A DNA stretch of 64,000 nucleotides, from assembly GCA_016650445.1 (NCBI GenBank), contig JAENVS010000011.1, positions 1-64,000 on the forward strand. The letters are read 5' to 3'. This stretch comes from Frankiaceae bacterium (GTDB lineage Bacteria; Actinomycetota; Actinomycetes; Mycobacteriales; SCTD01). Both the position numbers and the translations under genes were made by a program. Every line of letters begins with the position of its first letter. Within the stretch, counting starts at the first letter, position 1. Positions 16,055-25,260 of this stretch are shown here, one piece after another. The notes below the pieces were generated by a model that did no database searches, was not told the DNA's origin, and worked only from the letters and a program-made list of their open reading frames with translations.

Positions 16055-18760
16055 TCAGCCCAGGCGGACCCTGACGCCGCCCCCGCGGGGGGCGGGCACG
16101 CGGCCGGCCGGTCCCGGCGCGACCAGCCGCTCGACCTCCTCGAGCGAACCGGGCCGCGACAGCAGGAAGCCCTGCAGCATCGTGCAGCCCAGCAGCCGCA
16201 GCTGCTCGCACTGCGCAGTCGTCTCGACGCCCTCGGCGATCGTCTGCATGCCGACTGCGGTCGCCAGCCGGATGACGGCCCGGACGATCTCGCGGTCGAC
16301 CGGTCCGGACGCGAGACCATCGACGAAGGACTTGTCGATCTTGACCGCGTCGACCGGGAACCGCTTGAGGTAGCTCAGCGACGAGTAGCCGGTGCCGAAG
16401 TCGTCGATCGACAGGCGCACCTTGAGCTGCTTGAGCTTGCGCAGTGTGGCGAGCGTCGCCGTCGTGTCCTCCATGACCACCGTCTCGGTGATCTCGAGCG
16501 CCAGCAGGTTCGGCTCGAGACCGGTGCTGTTCAGCACCTGCGCCACGCGGTCGCACAGGTCGGGCTGCTGGAACTGGCGCGCCGACAGGTTGACGGCCAT
16601 CACGACGGGTGAGTCCGGGTGCCGGCGCTGCCAGTCGACCCCGGCGATGCAGGCCTGCTCCAGCACCCAGTCACCGAGCGGCAGGACCAAGCCAGTGTCC
16701 TCGGCGACGTCCATGAAGTGGGCCGGGCCGAGCAGCCCGAGCGTCGGGTGCCGCCAGCGCACGAGCGCCTCGAGCCCGTACAGCTGACCGGTCTTCGCCT
16801 CGACGACCGGCTGGTAGTGGACCTCCAGCTCGCCGTCGTCGATCGCGCGCCGCAGCTGCATCTCGAGGTCGAGCCGTGCCAGAGCGCGCTCGTCCGCATC
16901 CGCGGCGGCCACGACGTAGCGGTTCTTCCCCCGGCTCTTGGCCTGGTACATCGCGATGTCGGCCGCGGCGAGCAGGTCGCCGGGAGCGTTGCCGGGCTCG
17001 GCGATCGCGATGCCGATGCTCGCCGTGATGACGACGTCGCGGTCAGCGGCCTCCATGGGCAGCTGCAGCGCTCGCAGGATGCGCTCCGCCGTCTGGGCGG
17101 CCTCGCTCGCGTCGACGACCTGCTCGAGGAGCACGGTGAACTCGTCGCCGCCGAAGCGCGAGACCGTGTCACTGGGACGGAGCACGCCGACGAGTCGGGA
17201 CGCGATCGTCTGCAGCACCTGGTCGCCGGTGCGGTGGCCCAGGCTGTCGTTGATGACCTTGAAGCGGTCCAGGTCGATGAAGAGCACCGCCTGCGTCCCG
17301 CCGTCGCGCAGGCTGCGGGCACGCGCGTGCTCGAGCCGGTCGAGGAACAGGGCCCGGTTCGGCAGGCCCGTCAGCGGGTCGTGGAAGGCCTGGTGCACGA
17401 GACGGCGCTCGAGCGTCTTGCGGTCACGGACGTCGCGGAAGACGACGACCGCCCCGACGACGTCGCCGTCGCGGAGGACGGGACTGGCGGTCAGGGCGAC
17501 GTCGAGCGGGCTGCCGTCGCTGCGCGTCACGACGTGCTCGTCGATGCGCAGCGTCTCACCGGCACGCAGTCGCGGCAGGTGCACCCACTCCGCGTTGCCG
17601 CTGCCGTCGTCCCGGCTGTCGGGGTCGACGGACTCGGCGATCTCGCGGCCGACGAGCTCACCGCGACGCCAGCCCAGGAGCGACTCGGCGGCCGGGTTGG
17701 CGAAGGTGACGATGCCGCGCTCGTCGAGGGCCAGCACGCCCTCGCCCAGGCTGCGGGTGATCGCCTGCATCTGCTCGAACAGCAGTGCGTTCGTCAGGGC
17801 GCCCCGCGCCACGGCAGTCAGCGCCTGCAGCCGCTTCTCGTCACCCGACGACCAGTGCCCGCCCGTCGCGCGCTCGCCGACAACCACGGTCGACTCGTCG
17901 TCGAGGACAACAGCCATCGACCCTGCCGCGACCGTCGAGTCCGCCGGCAGGATCGCCACACTGCCGGCGGCGAGCAGCTCACCAGCGGCGGCGACGAGCT
18001 GCGCACGGACCTCGTCGGACTCGACAGCGCGGTGGATGCGAGCCGCTGCGTCGTACAGGGCATCGGCGTTGCGTCGTTCCCGCCACTGCTTCAGGGCGCT
18101 CTGGTACGCGAACTGCAGGACGACGAGCGGCACCACAGCGACGAGCAGCAGCGCGTCCGCATTGCGCGCGGCGAGGGTGGCGAGCAGCCCGAGCGAGAGC
18201 GACCCGAGCCAGGTCGCGACCCGCACGAAGATGCCGTCCAGCACGAGGGTGCGCCAACGCTCCCCCTGCGCGATCGACAGGACGCCCGAGACCCACAGCG
18301 CGGAGATCGCGCAGAACAGCAGCCCACCGACGGCGGCACCCGTGAGGGCACCGCCCGGCCACGGCAACCGGCTCACCGCGAGCCCGACGGCCGCGGACGT
18401 CGTCATCATGCCGACGTTGAAGGAGCCCTTGAGCCAGGACCGGCGGGCCGACGTCGCACTCGCGACCGCCATCGCGATCGCGATCACGACGAGGGTCTGC
18501 GCGGGCGGGAGCAGCACCGCCATGGGCACGAAGAAAGCCTCTTCCAGCCGCAGCGCCTCCGACTGCGCCTCGTGCGTCAGGTGGAAGGGGTAGAGCTCCG
18601 CGGCAGTGAGGGCCACGGCGAAACCCAGGAACAGCCACAGCTGCGCACCGGACGGCAGGGCCGGATCGGCCGCCAGGGCCGCGACGAGAGTCGCGACCCC
18701 GACGGCGCCGGTCAGGAGGCAGAACGCGGTCAGGCCGCGGTTGCCGGTGCGGGGTCTCAC
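16055..18760 (-). CDS. Membrane GGDEF-EAL c-di-GMP protein with GAF-like and PAS domains
   Basis: This 901-residue protein starts at GTG 18760, overlapping the TGA of the upstream subtilase (GTGA). Residues ~10-230 contain about seven membrane helices. A GAF-like segment (~235-320) and a PAS domain (~325-440) follow. The GGDEF domain has an intact RFGGDEF near residue 536. The EAL domain has EALVRW near 664, DDFGTGYSSL near 784 and KIDKSF. Both active-site signatures look complete, so synthesis, breakdown or both of cyclic di-GMP are possible. Coupling to a secreted protease suggests the two share one signal or process. The frame that runs on to 20071 is a shadow through the repeats. Confidence 0.92.
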   Translation of the reverse strand: MRPRTGNRGLTAFCLLTGAVGVATLVAALAADPALPSGAQLWLFLGFAVALTAAELYPFHLTHEAQSEALRLEEAFFVPMAVLLPPAQTLVVIAIAMAVASATSARRSWLKGSFNVGMMTTSAAVGLAVSRLPWPGGALTGAAVGGLLFCAISALWVSGVLSIAQGERWRTLVLDGIFVRVATWLGSLSLGLLATLAARNADALLLVAVVPLVVLQFAYQSALKQWRERRNADALYDAAARIHRAVESDEVRAQLVAAAGELLAAGSVAILPADSTVAAGSMAVVLDDESTVVVGERATGGHWSSGDEKRLQALTAVARGALTNALLFEQMQAITRSLGEGVLALDERGIVTFANPAAESLLGWRRGELVGREIAESVDPDSRDDGSGNAEWVHLPRLRAGETLRIDEHVVTRSDGSPLDVALTASPVLRDGDVVGAVVVFRDVRDRKTLERRLVHQAFHDPLTGLPNRALFLDRLEHARARSLRDGGTQAVLFIDLDRFKVINDSLGHRTGDQVLQTIASRLVGVLRPSDTVSRFGGDEFTVLLEQVVDASEAAQTAERILRALQLPMEAADRDVVITASIGIAIAEPGNAPGDLLAAADIAMYQAKSRGKNRYVVAAADADERALARLDLEMQLRRAIDDGELEVHYQPVVEAKTGQLYGLEALVRWRHPTLGLLGPAHFMDVAEDTGLVLPLGDWVLEQACIAGVDWQRRHPDSPVVMAVNLSARQFQQPDLCDRVAQVLNSTGLEPNLLALEITETVVMEDTTATLATLRKLKQLKVRLSIDDFGTGYSSLSYLKRFPVDAVKIDKSFVDGLASGPVDREIVRAVIRLATAVGMQTIAEGVETTAQCEQLRLLGCTMLQGFLLSRPGSLEEVERLVAPGPAGRVPAPRGGGVRVRLG

Positions 18761-20463
18761 GTCCAGTCGCTGGCATACCAGCTGCTGGCGTACCAGCTCG
18801 AGGCGTACCAGCTGCTGGCGTACCAGCTCGAGGCGTACCAGCTCGAGGCGTACCAGCTCGAGGCGTACCAGCTGCTGGCGTACCAGCTCGAGGCGTACCA
18901 GCTGCTGGCGTACCAGCTCGAGGCGTACCAGCTGCTGGCGTACCAGCTCGAGGCGTACCAGCTCGAGGCCGTCCACGCGCCGTAGAAGCCGACCCGGTCG
19001 AAGGGCTGGTTCTGCGCCGTCATCTCGCCGACGACGTCGGTCAGGATCGGCATGACGTTGCCGGCGCCGTCCTCGAGCAGGCCGGTCTGGATCTTCACTC
19101 CGGTGCTGCCACGGCTCAGCTGCAGCGAGCCGGTGCCCAGGGACGGCGTCAGGCCCTGGTTGGCCGCCGTCAGCGAGTTGCTCGCGGTCGCAGCATAGGC
19201 GTCGAGGACGCCGGCGCCGACGCGGTTCGGGTCGTTGACCGGACCCGGACGCGCCGTGGTCATCAGCCGCGACTTGACCTGGTCGGGCGTCAGGACGGCG
19301 TTGCGGGACAGCACGAGAGCCGCAGCGCCCGACGTGATGGCGCTGGCGAACGACGTACCCGAGCCCTTGAAGTACGACGTGCCGATCCGCGCCGACGGGT
19401 AGGCGTTGTCGATGGAGGAGCCGGCCACCCGGGTCGAGACGAGCGAGCCACCAGGAGCCGCGATGTCCGGCTTGACCAAGCCGTTGGCGGCCGTCGGTCC
19501 GGCGCCGGAGAAGTCGGCGACCGTGTCGTCGTTGGTGCCGACCGTGGTGTTGTCGCGGACGGCGCCGACCGTGACGACGTAGGGGTCGTCGGCGGGCTTG
19601 GTGATCGTGCCGGCGGCCGGACCGGTGTTGGAGGCGCTGACCACCACGACGATGCCGGCCTGCCACGCCTTCTCGACCGCGTAGTTCAGCGGGTCGATCC
19701 GGTAGTCCTGCGTCGAGTCCGTACCGAGGGACAGGTTGATGACCTTGATGTTGTAGACGTCCTTGAAGGACACGGCCCACTGCAGCGCGGCGATGACGTG
19801 GGTGATGTCGGCGGAGCCGTTGGCGCCGGCGATCTTCAGGGCGATCAGGTTCGCGTCCGGCGCGACGCCCTTGACGCCGCCGTTGGAGGCCGCTCCGCTG
19901 CCGGCGATCAGACCACCGATGAACGTGCCGTGACCGAAGTGGTCGTAGTTGTCGTTGTCGCCGCTGAAGTCCTTGCTGTACACGACCTTGCCGGCCAGGT
20001 CGCCCGTGTCGTTGATGCCCGTGTCGATGACGGCCACGCCGATGCCCGAGCCGGTCCAGCCGCTCTTCCACGCCTTGTCAGCGCCGACGACCGTCGGGTA
20101 GACCGCGCTCGCGACGCCGCTGTTCTGACCGTACGAGCCCTCGAAGTTGATCTTCCCGGCAGCGGTGACGTCGCGGACGACGCCGGTCAGCGACCTCAGC
20201 GCGTCGACGCCGGCGGCCGGGACCTTGGCGGCGAAGCCGCCGACGATCGGCAGCTGGTTCGTGACGGTGCCACCGACTGATGCGACCATCCGCTCCGCGA
20301 GGCCGGTGACCGGGGAGACCTCGCGCACGAGGACCGACACCATCGGTCCGTCCGACGGGCGAGGGGCCAGGCCGGGTGCCGCGGTGGCGAGCAGCGCCAG
20401 CGCGGCCGCGAGAGCGACGCTGAGGTTCCCGGCGGTCCGTCGTACGGACACGGATTGGCTCAT
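18757..20463 (-). CDS. Secreted S8 subtilase with C-terminal SSWYA repeats
   Basis: The 568-residue protein has a signal peptide (about residues 1-33), an inhibitor-I9-like propeptide (~40-105), and a subtilisin catalytic domain. The triad is Asp in VAVIDTGIN (near 146), His in GHGTFIGG (near 177) and Ser in GTSFASA (near 370). After a linker, residues 500-564 are 13 tandem copies of SSWYA, then SDWT and the stop. The repeat tail has no membrane helix or sorting motif. Its aromatic spacing suggests a beta-like or wall-binding element. The stop overlaps the start of the GGDEF-EAL gene, which implies coupled translation. Confidence 0.92.
   Translation of the reverse strand: MSQSVSVRRTAGNLSVALAAALALLATAAPGLAPRPSDGPMVSVLVREVSPVTGLAERMVASVGGTVTNQLPIVGGFAAKVPAAGVDALRSLTGVVRDVTAAGKINFEGSYGQNSGVASAVYPTVVGADKAWKSGWTGSGIGVAVIDTGINDTGDLAGKVVYSKDFSGDNDNYDHFGHGTFIGGLIAGSGAASNGGVKGVAPDANLIALKIAGANGSADITHVIAALQWAVSFKDVYNIKVINLSLGTDSTQDYRIDPLNYAVEKAWQAGIVVVVSASNTGPAAGTITKPADDPYVVTVGAVRDNTTVGTNDDTVADFSGAGPTAANGLVKPDIAAPGGSLVSTRVAGSSIDNAYPSARIGTSYFKGSGTSFASAITSGAAALVLSRNAVLTPDQVKSRLMTTARPGPVNDPNRVGAGVLDAYAATASNSLTAANQGLTPSLGTGSLQLSRGSTGVKIQTGLLEDGAGNVMPILTDVVGEMTAQNQPFDRVGFYGAWTASSWYASSWYASSWYASSWYASSWYASSWYASSWYASSWYASSWYASSWYASSWYASSWYASSWYASDWT
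18772..18966 (-). repeat. 13 tandem 15-base units encoding SSWYA
   Basis: The array keeps frame exactly through 195 bases. The serine pair is written in two synonymous ways, AGC-AGC or TCG-AGC, in a partly alternating order. This points to duplication of two-unit (30-base) blocks. Confidence 0.95.
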
Positions 20464-20620
20464 TGCTCGGCCCCCAAGGTGCTCACGTGATGTGATCGAT
20501 CCATAGCGTGGGGTGAAGGAGCGCTAGGCACACTGGCTAGACCGGATGGTCCTGTGCTGGCCTGTTAGGACTAGGCGTTACGCCGAAAGATGCAGCCGGA
20601 CGGGTGTGCAGAGCGCTATT

Positions 20621-20674
20621 GCGCCCGAATGTCCGGTCCGGTGGCGCCGCCACCGGACCGGACATCTCGGGCGC
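20621..20674 (-). terminator. Long hairpin terminator after the EamA gene
   Basis: A perfect 17-base stem (20629-20645 with 20649-20665) has a three-base loop. It is extended outward by GCGCCCGA/TCGGGCGC (20621-20628 and 20667-20674) with one bulged base. It starts one base after the stop of the EamA gene. There is no T-tract, as is common in high-GC actinobacteria. Confidence 0.75.
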
Positions 20675-21586
20675 CTACTCGACCGGGATGCTCGGCGCGG
20701 TCCGCTGCGTCGTGGCCCGGATGACGAGCGCCAGCCCGCCCAGCAGGAGCGCGGCGGCCGGCAGCACGAGCAACGACGGGCGCTGATCGAGGAACAGGGC
20801 CGCGATCAACGCCGCCCCGGGGATCTCGACGAGCAGAGTCAGGCTCACCACTGTCGGGCTGGTCGTCCGCAGCACGAGGTTGAACAGCGAGTGGCCGAGG
20901 AGCTGCGCGCCCGCGGTGATGGCGAGCAGCTTGAGCCACGTCTGCCCGTCGTACCCGGTCAGCGCCTGTCGTCCGACGACGCAGGCGACCAGGAGCATCA
21001 CCGCCGCGGCGCAGTAGCAGACCGCGGTGTACGTCGTCGTCGAGACCGACCGGCGCACCTCGCTGCCCGCGGCCATGTACAGCGCGGCGAACAGCCCGCC
21101 CGCCGCCGCTAGCAGATCACCGACCAGGGCCCGGCCACTGACATGGAAGTCGGCTCCTGTCAGCAGGACGGCACCGAGCACCGACACCCCGATGCCGATC
21201 CACATCCGCCGGCCGACGTCGAAGCCCTGGAGCCGGGAGATCAGGGCGGCCCACACCGGCTGCGTCGCCACGAGCGCCGTCGCCGAGCCGACGGACGTGT
21301 AGCTCAGCGAAGGCACCCACGTCGCGAAGTGCAGTGCGAGGAATGCCCCCGCCAGCAGCGCGACCCGCCGCTCTCGGGAGGTGAGCCCACGGAGCTCGTC
21401 CCGCGCTGTCAGCAGTGCCGCGGCCAGCATGACGCCGCCACCGAGGGCGTTGCGCCAGAACGCGATGGCCAGCACCGGAGCGGCCGTCGCTGCCATCAGG
21501 GGTCCGGACGTGGAGACCGCTGTCAGCGCGACCGCGATGAGCAGCGCGTCGGTGCGGCTCGGCAGGGGGTGGGGATGCGACGTCAC
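20675..21586 (-). CDS. EamA/DMT-superfamily transporter
   Basis: The 303-residue protein has about ten hydrophobic helices in two related halves, as in EamA-type drug/metabolite exporters (for example SGPLMAATAAPVLAIAFWRN early, and GHSLFNLVLRTTSPTVVSL in the second half). The substrate cannot be told from sequence. GTG at 21586 overlaps the TGA of phzF (GTGA). It is the third gene of a tightly coupled SDR-PhzF-EamA operon closed by a strong hairpin. This suggests export of a metabolite handled by the other two enzymes, but that is inference. Confidence 0.85.
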   Translation of the reverse strand: MTSHPHPLPSRTDALLIAVALTAVSTSGPLMAATAAPVLAIAFWRNALGGGVMLAAALLTARDELRGLTSRERRVALLAGAFLALHFATWVPSLSYTSVGSATALVATQPVWAALISRLQGFDVGRRMWIGIGVSVLGAVLLTGADFHVSGRALVGDLLAAAGGLFAALYMAAGSEVRRSVSTTTYTAVCYCAAAVMLLVACVVGRQALTGYDGQTWLKLLAITAGAQLLGHSLFNLVLRTTSPTVVSLTLLVEIPGAALIAALFLDQRPSLLVLPAAALLLGGLALVIRATTQRTAPSIPVE

Positions 21587-22446
21587 GCGCCTGCGGGCAC
21601 GCTGATCTCGCCGCGAGCGACCGGCACCGTGGATCCGCTGACGCGGGTCTCGACCGGCTTCCCGGCGCAGGCGCTGACGGCACACCGCAGCAAGGACGGC
21701 CGGCCCATCTCCACGCCCTGCAGGATGTCGTAGGACGTCTCGCCGTCGGCGGCAACGAGCCCCGAGACCACGAGGTAGACCCCGAGCGCCACACCCGCGG
21801 AGCCGGTGGCGGGGTCCTCCGGAACACCCGCTCCGGCAGCGAAGACCCGTGCCCTCGCGCTGGCGCCGTCCCACGCGAACACGCTGACCCCGGCTCCGCC
21901 GTACGCCGCGACTGCGCGCAGGTCGACGTCGACGCGCGCGAGCGCCGCCGGCACGACCGGAAGGAAGGTGAACTCCAGGCCGCAGCTGGCCTTTCTCGGG
22001 ACGCCGGCGAGGTCCGCGGCGTCCAGGCCGACGGCGGCCAGCAGGCCCTCGGCAGCCAACGGCTCGCCCCACGACGGCTCGCCGCCGCTGAGCGTCACCG
22101 CAGCCGGCGTCACGTCGAGCGACAGCAGGCCGGCCCCGCACGACTGCACGATGCGCCCGCTCGCGATCCGCCCGAGCCGCAGCAGCACGTCGGCCGCGCC
22201 GACCGAGGGGTGTCCGGCGAACGGCAGCTCCTGGGCCGGCGTGAAGATGCGCAGCCGGTAGTCCGCCCCGGCCTCATCGGTCTTCATCGGGAACGATGTC
22301 TCCGACAGGTTGAACTCGCGGGCGATCGACTGCAGCTGCGCCGTCGACAGGTCGTCGGCGTCGAGCACGACGGCCAGCGGGTTGCCCGCGAACGCGCGGT
22401 CGGTGAAGACGTCGACGACCTCGTAGGACAGGTGGCGGCCAGTCAC
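21583..22446 (-). CDS. PhzF-family isomerase/epimerase
   Basis: The 287-residue protein shows the PhzF diaminopimelate-epimerase-like fold. It has DVFTDRAFAGNPLAVVLDA at the N terminus, the catalytic-Glu region FNLSETSF, FTPAQELPFAGHPSVG, and DPATGSAG near the C terminus, which is the family fingerprint. PhzF itself isomerises a phenazine precursor; most relatives act on unknown small molecules, and no phenazine genes are present. The gene overlaps both neighbours by four bases (GTGA), so it is the middle member of a coupled operon. Confidence 0.9.
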   Translation of the reverse strand: MTGRHLSYEVVDVFTDRAFAGNPLAVVLDADDLSTAQLQSIAREFNLSETSFPMKTDEAGADYRLRIFTPAQELPFAGHPSVGAADVLLRLGRIASGRIVQSCGAGLLSLDVTPAAVTLSGGEPSWGEPLAAEGLLAAVGLDAADLAGVPRKASCGLEFTFLPVVPAALARVDVDLRAVAAYGGAGVSVFAWDGASARARVFAAGAGVPEDPATGSAGVALGVYLVVSGLVAADGETSYDILQGVEMGRPSLLRCAVSACAGKPVETRVSGSTVPVARGEISVPAGA

Positions 22447-23204
22447 GGCATCGTCAGGCCGCCGTCGACGGGCAAGGTGACACCGGTGATGTACGACGCG
22501 GCATCGCTGGCCAGGAACACCCCTGCGGCCGCGAGTTCCATGGGATCACCGACCCGGCCGGCGGGCGCGACCATCTTGATCAGCTCCAGCTGGCTCTCGT
22601 CCAGGTCGTCTGTCATCTCCGACGGGAAGTAGCCCGGTGCGAGCGCGTTGACGCGGATGCCCTTGCGCCCGGTCCACTGCGTCGCCAGGTCGCGCGTCAG
22701 CCCGATGAGCCCGGCCTTGGACGCGGCGTAGGCGGCCTGCGGAATGGTCCCCGGGTGCAGGCCGATGACGGACGAGATGTTGACGATGGAGCCGCCGTTC
22801 TTGGCGGCCCGTCCGAACGCCTGCGCGCACCAGTAGGCGCCGTTGAGGTTGACGTCGATGACCTGGCGGAACTGCTCGGGGGTCTCGCGGGTGGCGGGGT
22901 AGGCCGTGCCGACCCCTGCGTTGTTGATGAGCACGTCGACGCGGCCGAACTCATCGACCGCCTTGGCGATGAGAGCGGTGCACTGGTCAGGGTCAGCGAC
23001 GTCGGTCTGCACCGCGGCGTAGCGACGACCGGCGGCCTCGACGAGCTTGCCGGTGTCGACCAGCCGCTCGACACGACGGGCCCCGAGCACGACGTCGGCA
23101 CCGGCCTCCGCGAACGCCTGCGCGAACGCGACGCCGAGCCCGGACGACGCCCCGGTGACGACCACGACCTTGTCGTCGAGGCGGAAGCGGTCCAGAACGG
23201 TCAT
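22443..23204 (-). CDS. Short-chain dehydrogenase/reductase
   Basis: This 253-residue classical SDR has the cofactor motif TGASSGLG near residue 18, NNAG in the central region, an active-site Ser in VNISSVIG and the YAASK catalytic Tyr/Lys pair. A C-terminal YITGVTLPVDGG is typical of FabG-like members. The ATG at 23204 has AGGAG five bases upstream and is preferred to the GTG directly before it. The substrate is unknown. It is the first gene of the operon with phzF and the EamA transporter. Confidence 0.9.
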   Translation of the reverse strand: MTVLDRFRLDDKVVVVTGASSGLGVAFAQAFAEAGADVVLGARRVERLVDTGKLVEAAGRRYAAVQTDVADPDQCTALIAKAVDEFGRVDVLINNAGVGTAYPATRETPEQFRQVIDVNLNGAYWCAQAFGRAAKNGGSIVNISSVIGLHPGTIPQAAYAASKAGLIGLTRDLATQWTGRKGIRVNALAPGYFPSEMTDDLDESQLELIKMVAPAGRVGDPMELAAAGVFLASDAASYITGVTLPVDGGLTMP

Positions 23205-23314
23205 CACAGCTCCTAGAACATGATTCGGTTTTCGGCATTGTGCCCCGCGCGCGGTCCCCGGTCGGAACCCGCCCCGGCGGTAGCCTCGCGCGGGGCGGAA
23301 GGAGGCGATGACGC

Positions 23315-24571
23315 ATGAGCACAGGCACGCGCGTCTTCGTCGCGCGCCTCGCCGGTCTGCCCGTCTTCGACCCCAATGCCGACCAGGTCGGACGGGTCCG
23401 CGACGTCGTGGTCGCGCTGCGGATCGGCCGCGAGCCGCCGCCGCGCGTGCTCGGGCTCGTCGTGGAGATCCAGGCCCGCCGCCGCATCTTCGTGCCGATC
23501 GGCCGCGTCACCAGCGTCGACCCCGAGGCGGTCCTGCTCTCGACCGGCACCGTGAGCCTGCGCCGCTTCGACAAGCGCCCCGGCGAGACGCTGGTCCTCG
23601 CCGAGCTGCTCGACCGCAAGGTGACCCTGCGCGAGTCGGGTGACGCGGTGTCCGTGCTCGACATCGCGATGGAGGAGACGCGCACGGACTGGCTGCTGAC
23701 CCGGGTCGCCGTACGCCGGCACAGCGGCGGGTTGCGCGGCCGGCGGCGTGGCGAGGTGCTGCAGCTGGAGTGGGACGAGGTCGACGGCTTCTCGCTGCCC
23801 GAGGACGGCCAGGGTGCGGCCAACCTGCTCGCGGTGTTCGAGAAGCTCCGGCCGGCCGACCTGGCAGGGGTGATGCACGACCTGTCGGGCAAGCGCCGCG
23901 CGGAGATCGCTGCCGCCCTCGACGACGAGCGGCTCGCCGACGTGCTCGAGGAGATGCCCGAGGACGAGCAGGTCGAGCTGCTCGGCGGCCTCGAGGACGA
24001 GCGGGCCGCCGACGTGCTCGAGGCGATGGCCCCCGACGACGCGGCCGACCTGCTCGGCGAGCTGCCGCCCGCCGAGGCGCAGCGGCTGCTGCAGCTGATG
24101 GAACCCGACGAGGCCGAGCCGGTCCGTCAGCTCCTCGCCTACGCCGACAACACCGCCGGCGGTCTGATGACGAGCGAGCCGGTCATCCTGCCGCCCAACA
24201 CCACGGTCGCCGAGGCGCTCGCCCGCATCCGGCACGCCGACCTGTCACCCTCGCTGGCGGCTCAGGTCTACGTCGTGCGCCCGCCCTACGAGACGCCCAC
24301 CGGCCGCTACCTCGGTACGGCGCACTTCCAGCGCCTGCTGCGCGAGCCGCCGTCGTCGCTCATCTCGTCGGTCGTCGACACGATGATCGACCCGATCGCC
24401 GCCGACTGCCCACTGGCCGAGGTGACGCGGCATCTCGCGACCTACAACCTGGTTGCCGTTCCGGTGGTCGACAGCGAGCAGCGACTGCTCGGCGCGGTCA
24501 CCGTCGACGACGTCCTCGACCACCTGCTCCCCGCCGACTGGCGCGAGTCCCGCGGGGTGACTCATGGCTGA
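23315..24571 (+). CDS. PRC-barrel / MgtE_N / CBS-pair cytoplasmic protein
   Basis: The 418-residue protein has a PRC-barrel-like N terminus (~8-75), a second barrel-like part, an MgtE N-terminal helical domain (~170-275, with repeated LEEMPEDEQ and ADLLGELPPAEA units) and a CBS pair (~285-405). The membrane domain of true MgtE magnesium channels is absent. Such proteins are conserved in actinobacteria next to DUF1003 and Mrp, as in the Rv1232c region. It may sense Mg2+ or nucleotides. GGAGG precedes ATG 23315, and TAGCCT (near 23284) is a likely -10. Confidence 0.85.
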   Translation: MSTGTRVFVARLAGLPVFDPNADQVGRVRDVVVALRIGREPPPRVLGLVVEIQARRRIFVPIGRVTSVDPEAVLLSTGTVSLRRFDKRPGETLVLAELLDRKVTLRESGDAVSVLDIAMEETRTDWLLTRVAVRRHSGGLRGRRRGEVLQLEWDEVDGFSLPEDGQGAANLLAVFEKLRPADLAGVMHDLSGKRRAEIAAALDDERLADVLEEMPEDEQVELLGGLEDERAADVLEAMAPDDAADLLGELPPAEAQRLLQLMEPDEAEPVRQLLAYADNTAGGLMTSEPVILPPNTTVAEALARIRHADLSPSLAAQVYVVRPPYETPTGRYLGTAHFQRLLREPPSSLISSVVDTMIDPIAADCPLAEVTRHLATYNLVAVPVVDSEQRLLGAVTVDDVLDHLLPADWRESRGVTHG

Positions 24572-25220
24572 GCGCCGGCCGGCTCGCCGTCGGCTCGACA
24601 CCCCGATGGAGGGTCGGGGCTCGATCCCGCGCCCGCACTACGACCCCGAGGCGTTCGGCCGGGTGTCGGAGCAGTTCGCGCGCTTCCTCGGCACCGCCCG
24701 GTTCCTCGTCTACATGTCGCTGTTCGTCGTCGTCTGGCTGTCGTGGAACACGTTGGCTCCGGAGGACCTGCAGTTCGACCCGCGGGCGCTGAACTACACG
24801 CTGCTGACGCTGCTGCTGTCCTTGCAGGCGTCGTACGCCGCACCGCTCATCCTGCTCGCGCAGAACCGGCAGGCAGACCGCGACCGGATCAGCCAGGAGG
24901 AAGACCGCGGGCAGAACGCCCGCCTGCAGGCCGATGTCGAGTACCTCACCCGCGAGGTCGCCTCCCTGCGCCAGGCCCTCGGCGAGGTCGCGACGCGCGA
25001 CTTCCTGCGCGACCAGCTGCGAGAGGTGGCCGACGAGGTTGTCGCGCGGTCGAGCGGCGGCACCGGGGCACGGCCGGCGTACGACCCGGAAGCCCGCGAG
25101 CGCAAGGCAGAGCGCGAGCGCAAGGCCGAGCGCAAGAAGCGCCGTGAGCACCGCACCGAGGAGCAGCCGGCGGTAGCCAGCCTCGGCGACCCTTTTGTCG
25201 GCGACAGCGAGGCAGGCTGA
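24564..25220 (+). CDS. DUF1003 membrane protein
   Basis: The 218-residue protein has two membrane helices (about residues 45-65 and 75-100) in the DUF1003 arrangement. These are followed by a long coiled-coil (RDRISQEEDRGQNARLQADVEYLTREV) and a very basic, Lys/Arg-rich C-terminal tail. DUF1003 proteins are of unknown function. Its start overlaps the end of the MgtE_N/CBS gene by eight bases, so the two are co-translated and probably work together, perhaps as a membrane anchor for that protein. Confidence 0.88.
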   Translation: MAERRPARRRLDTPMEGRGSIPRPHYDPEAFGRVSEQFARFLGTARFLVYMSLFVVVWLSWNTLAPEDLQFDPRALNYTLLTLLLSLQASYAAPLILLAQNRQADRDRISQEEDRGQNARLQADVEYLTREVASLRQALGEVATRDFLRDQLREVADEVVARSSGGTGARPAYDPEARERKAERERKAERKKRREHRTEEQPAVASLGDPFVGDSEAG

Positions 25221-25260
25221 TGGACTACACCAGGCGCTCCCGCCCATCGAAGGACCAACC

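Noticed and set aside
14008-16320. A longer acyl-CoA dehydrogenase frame reaching back over the secreted-protein gene
   Set aside because: The extension is Arg-rich shadow sequence; ATG 15207 has a ribosome binding site at the right distance and the family N terminus.
18772-18966. Tandem array considered as CRISPR or intergenic satellite
   Set aside because: Units are 15 bases with no spacers, keep reading frame and lie inside the subtilase gene.
16619-18985. A 788-residue open frame on the plus strand
   Set aside because: It runs antisense to the GGDEF-EAL gene, is Arg/Asp-rich without any domain, and ends in the antisense of the SSWYA repeats.
16055-20071. A 1338-residue open frame on the minus strand
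   Set aside because: Only the part from GTG 18760 is the GGDEF-EAL gene. The upstream part is the subtilase and its repeats read in another frame (low-complexity LVRLEL and RRHR-type sequence).
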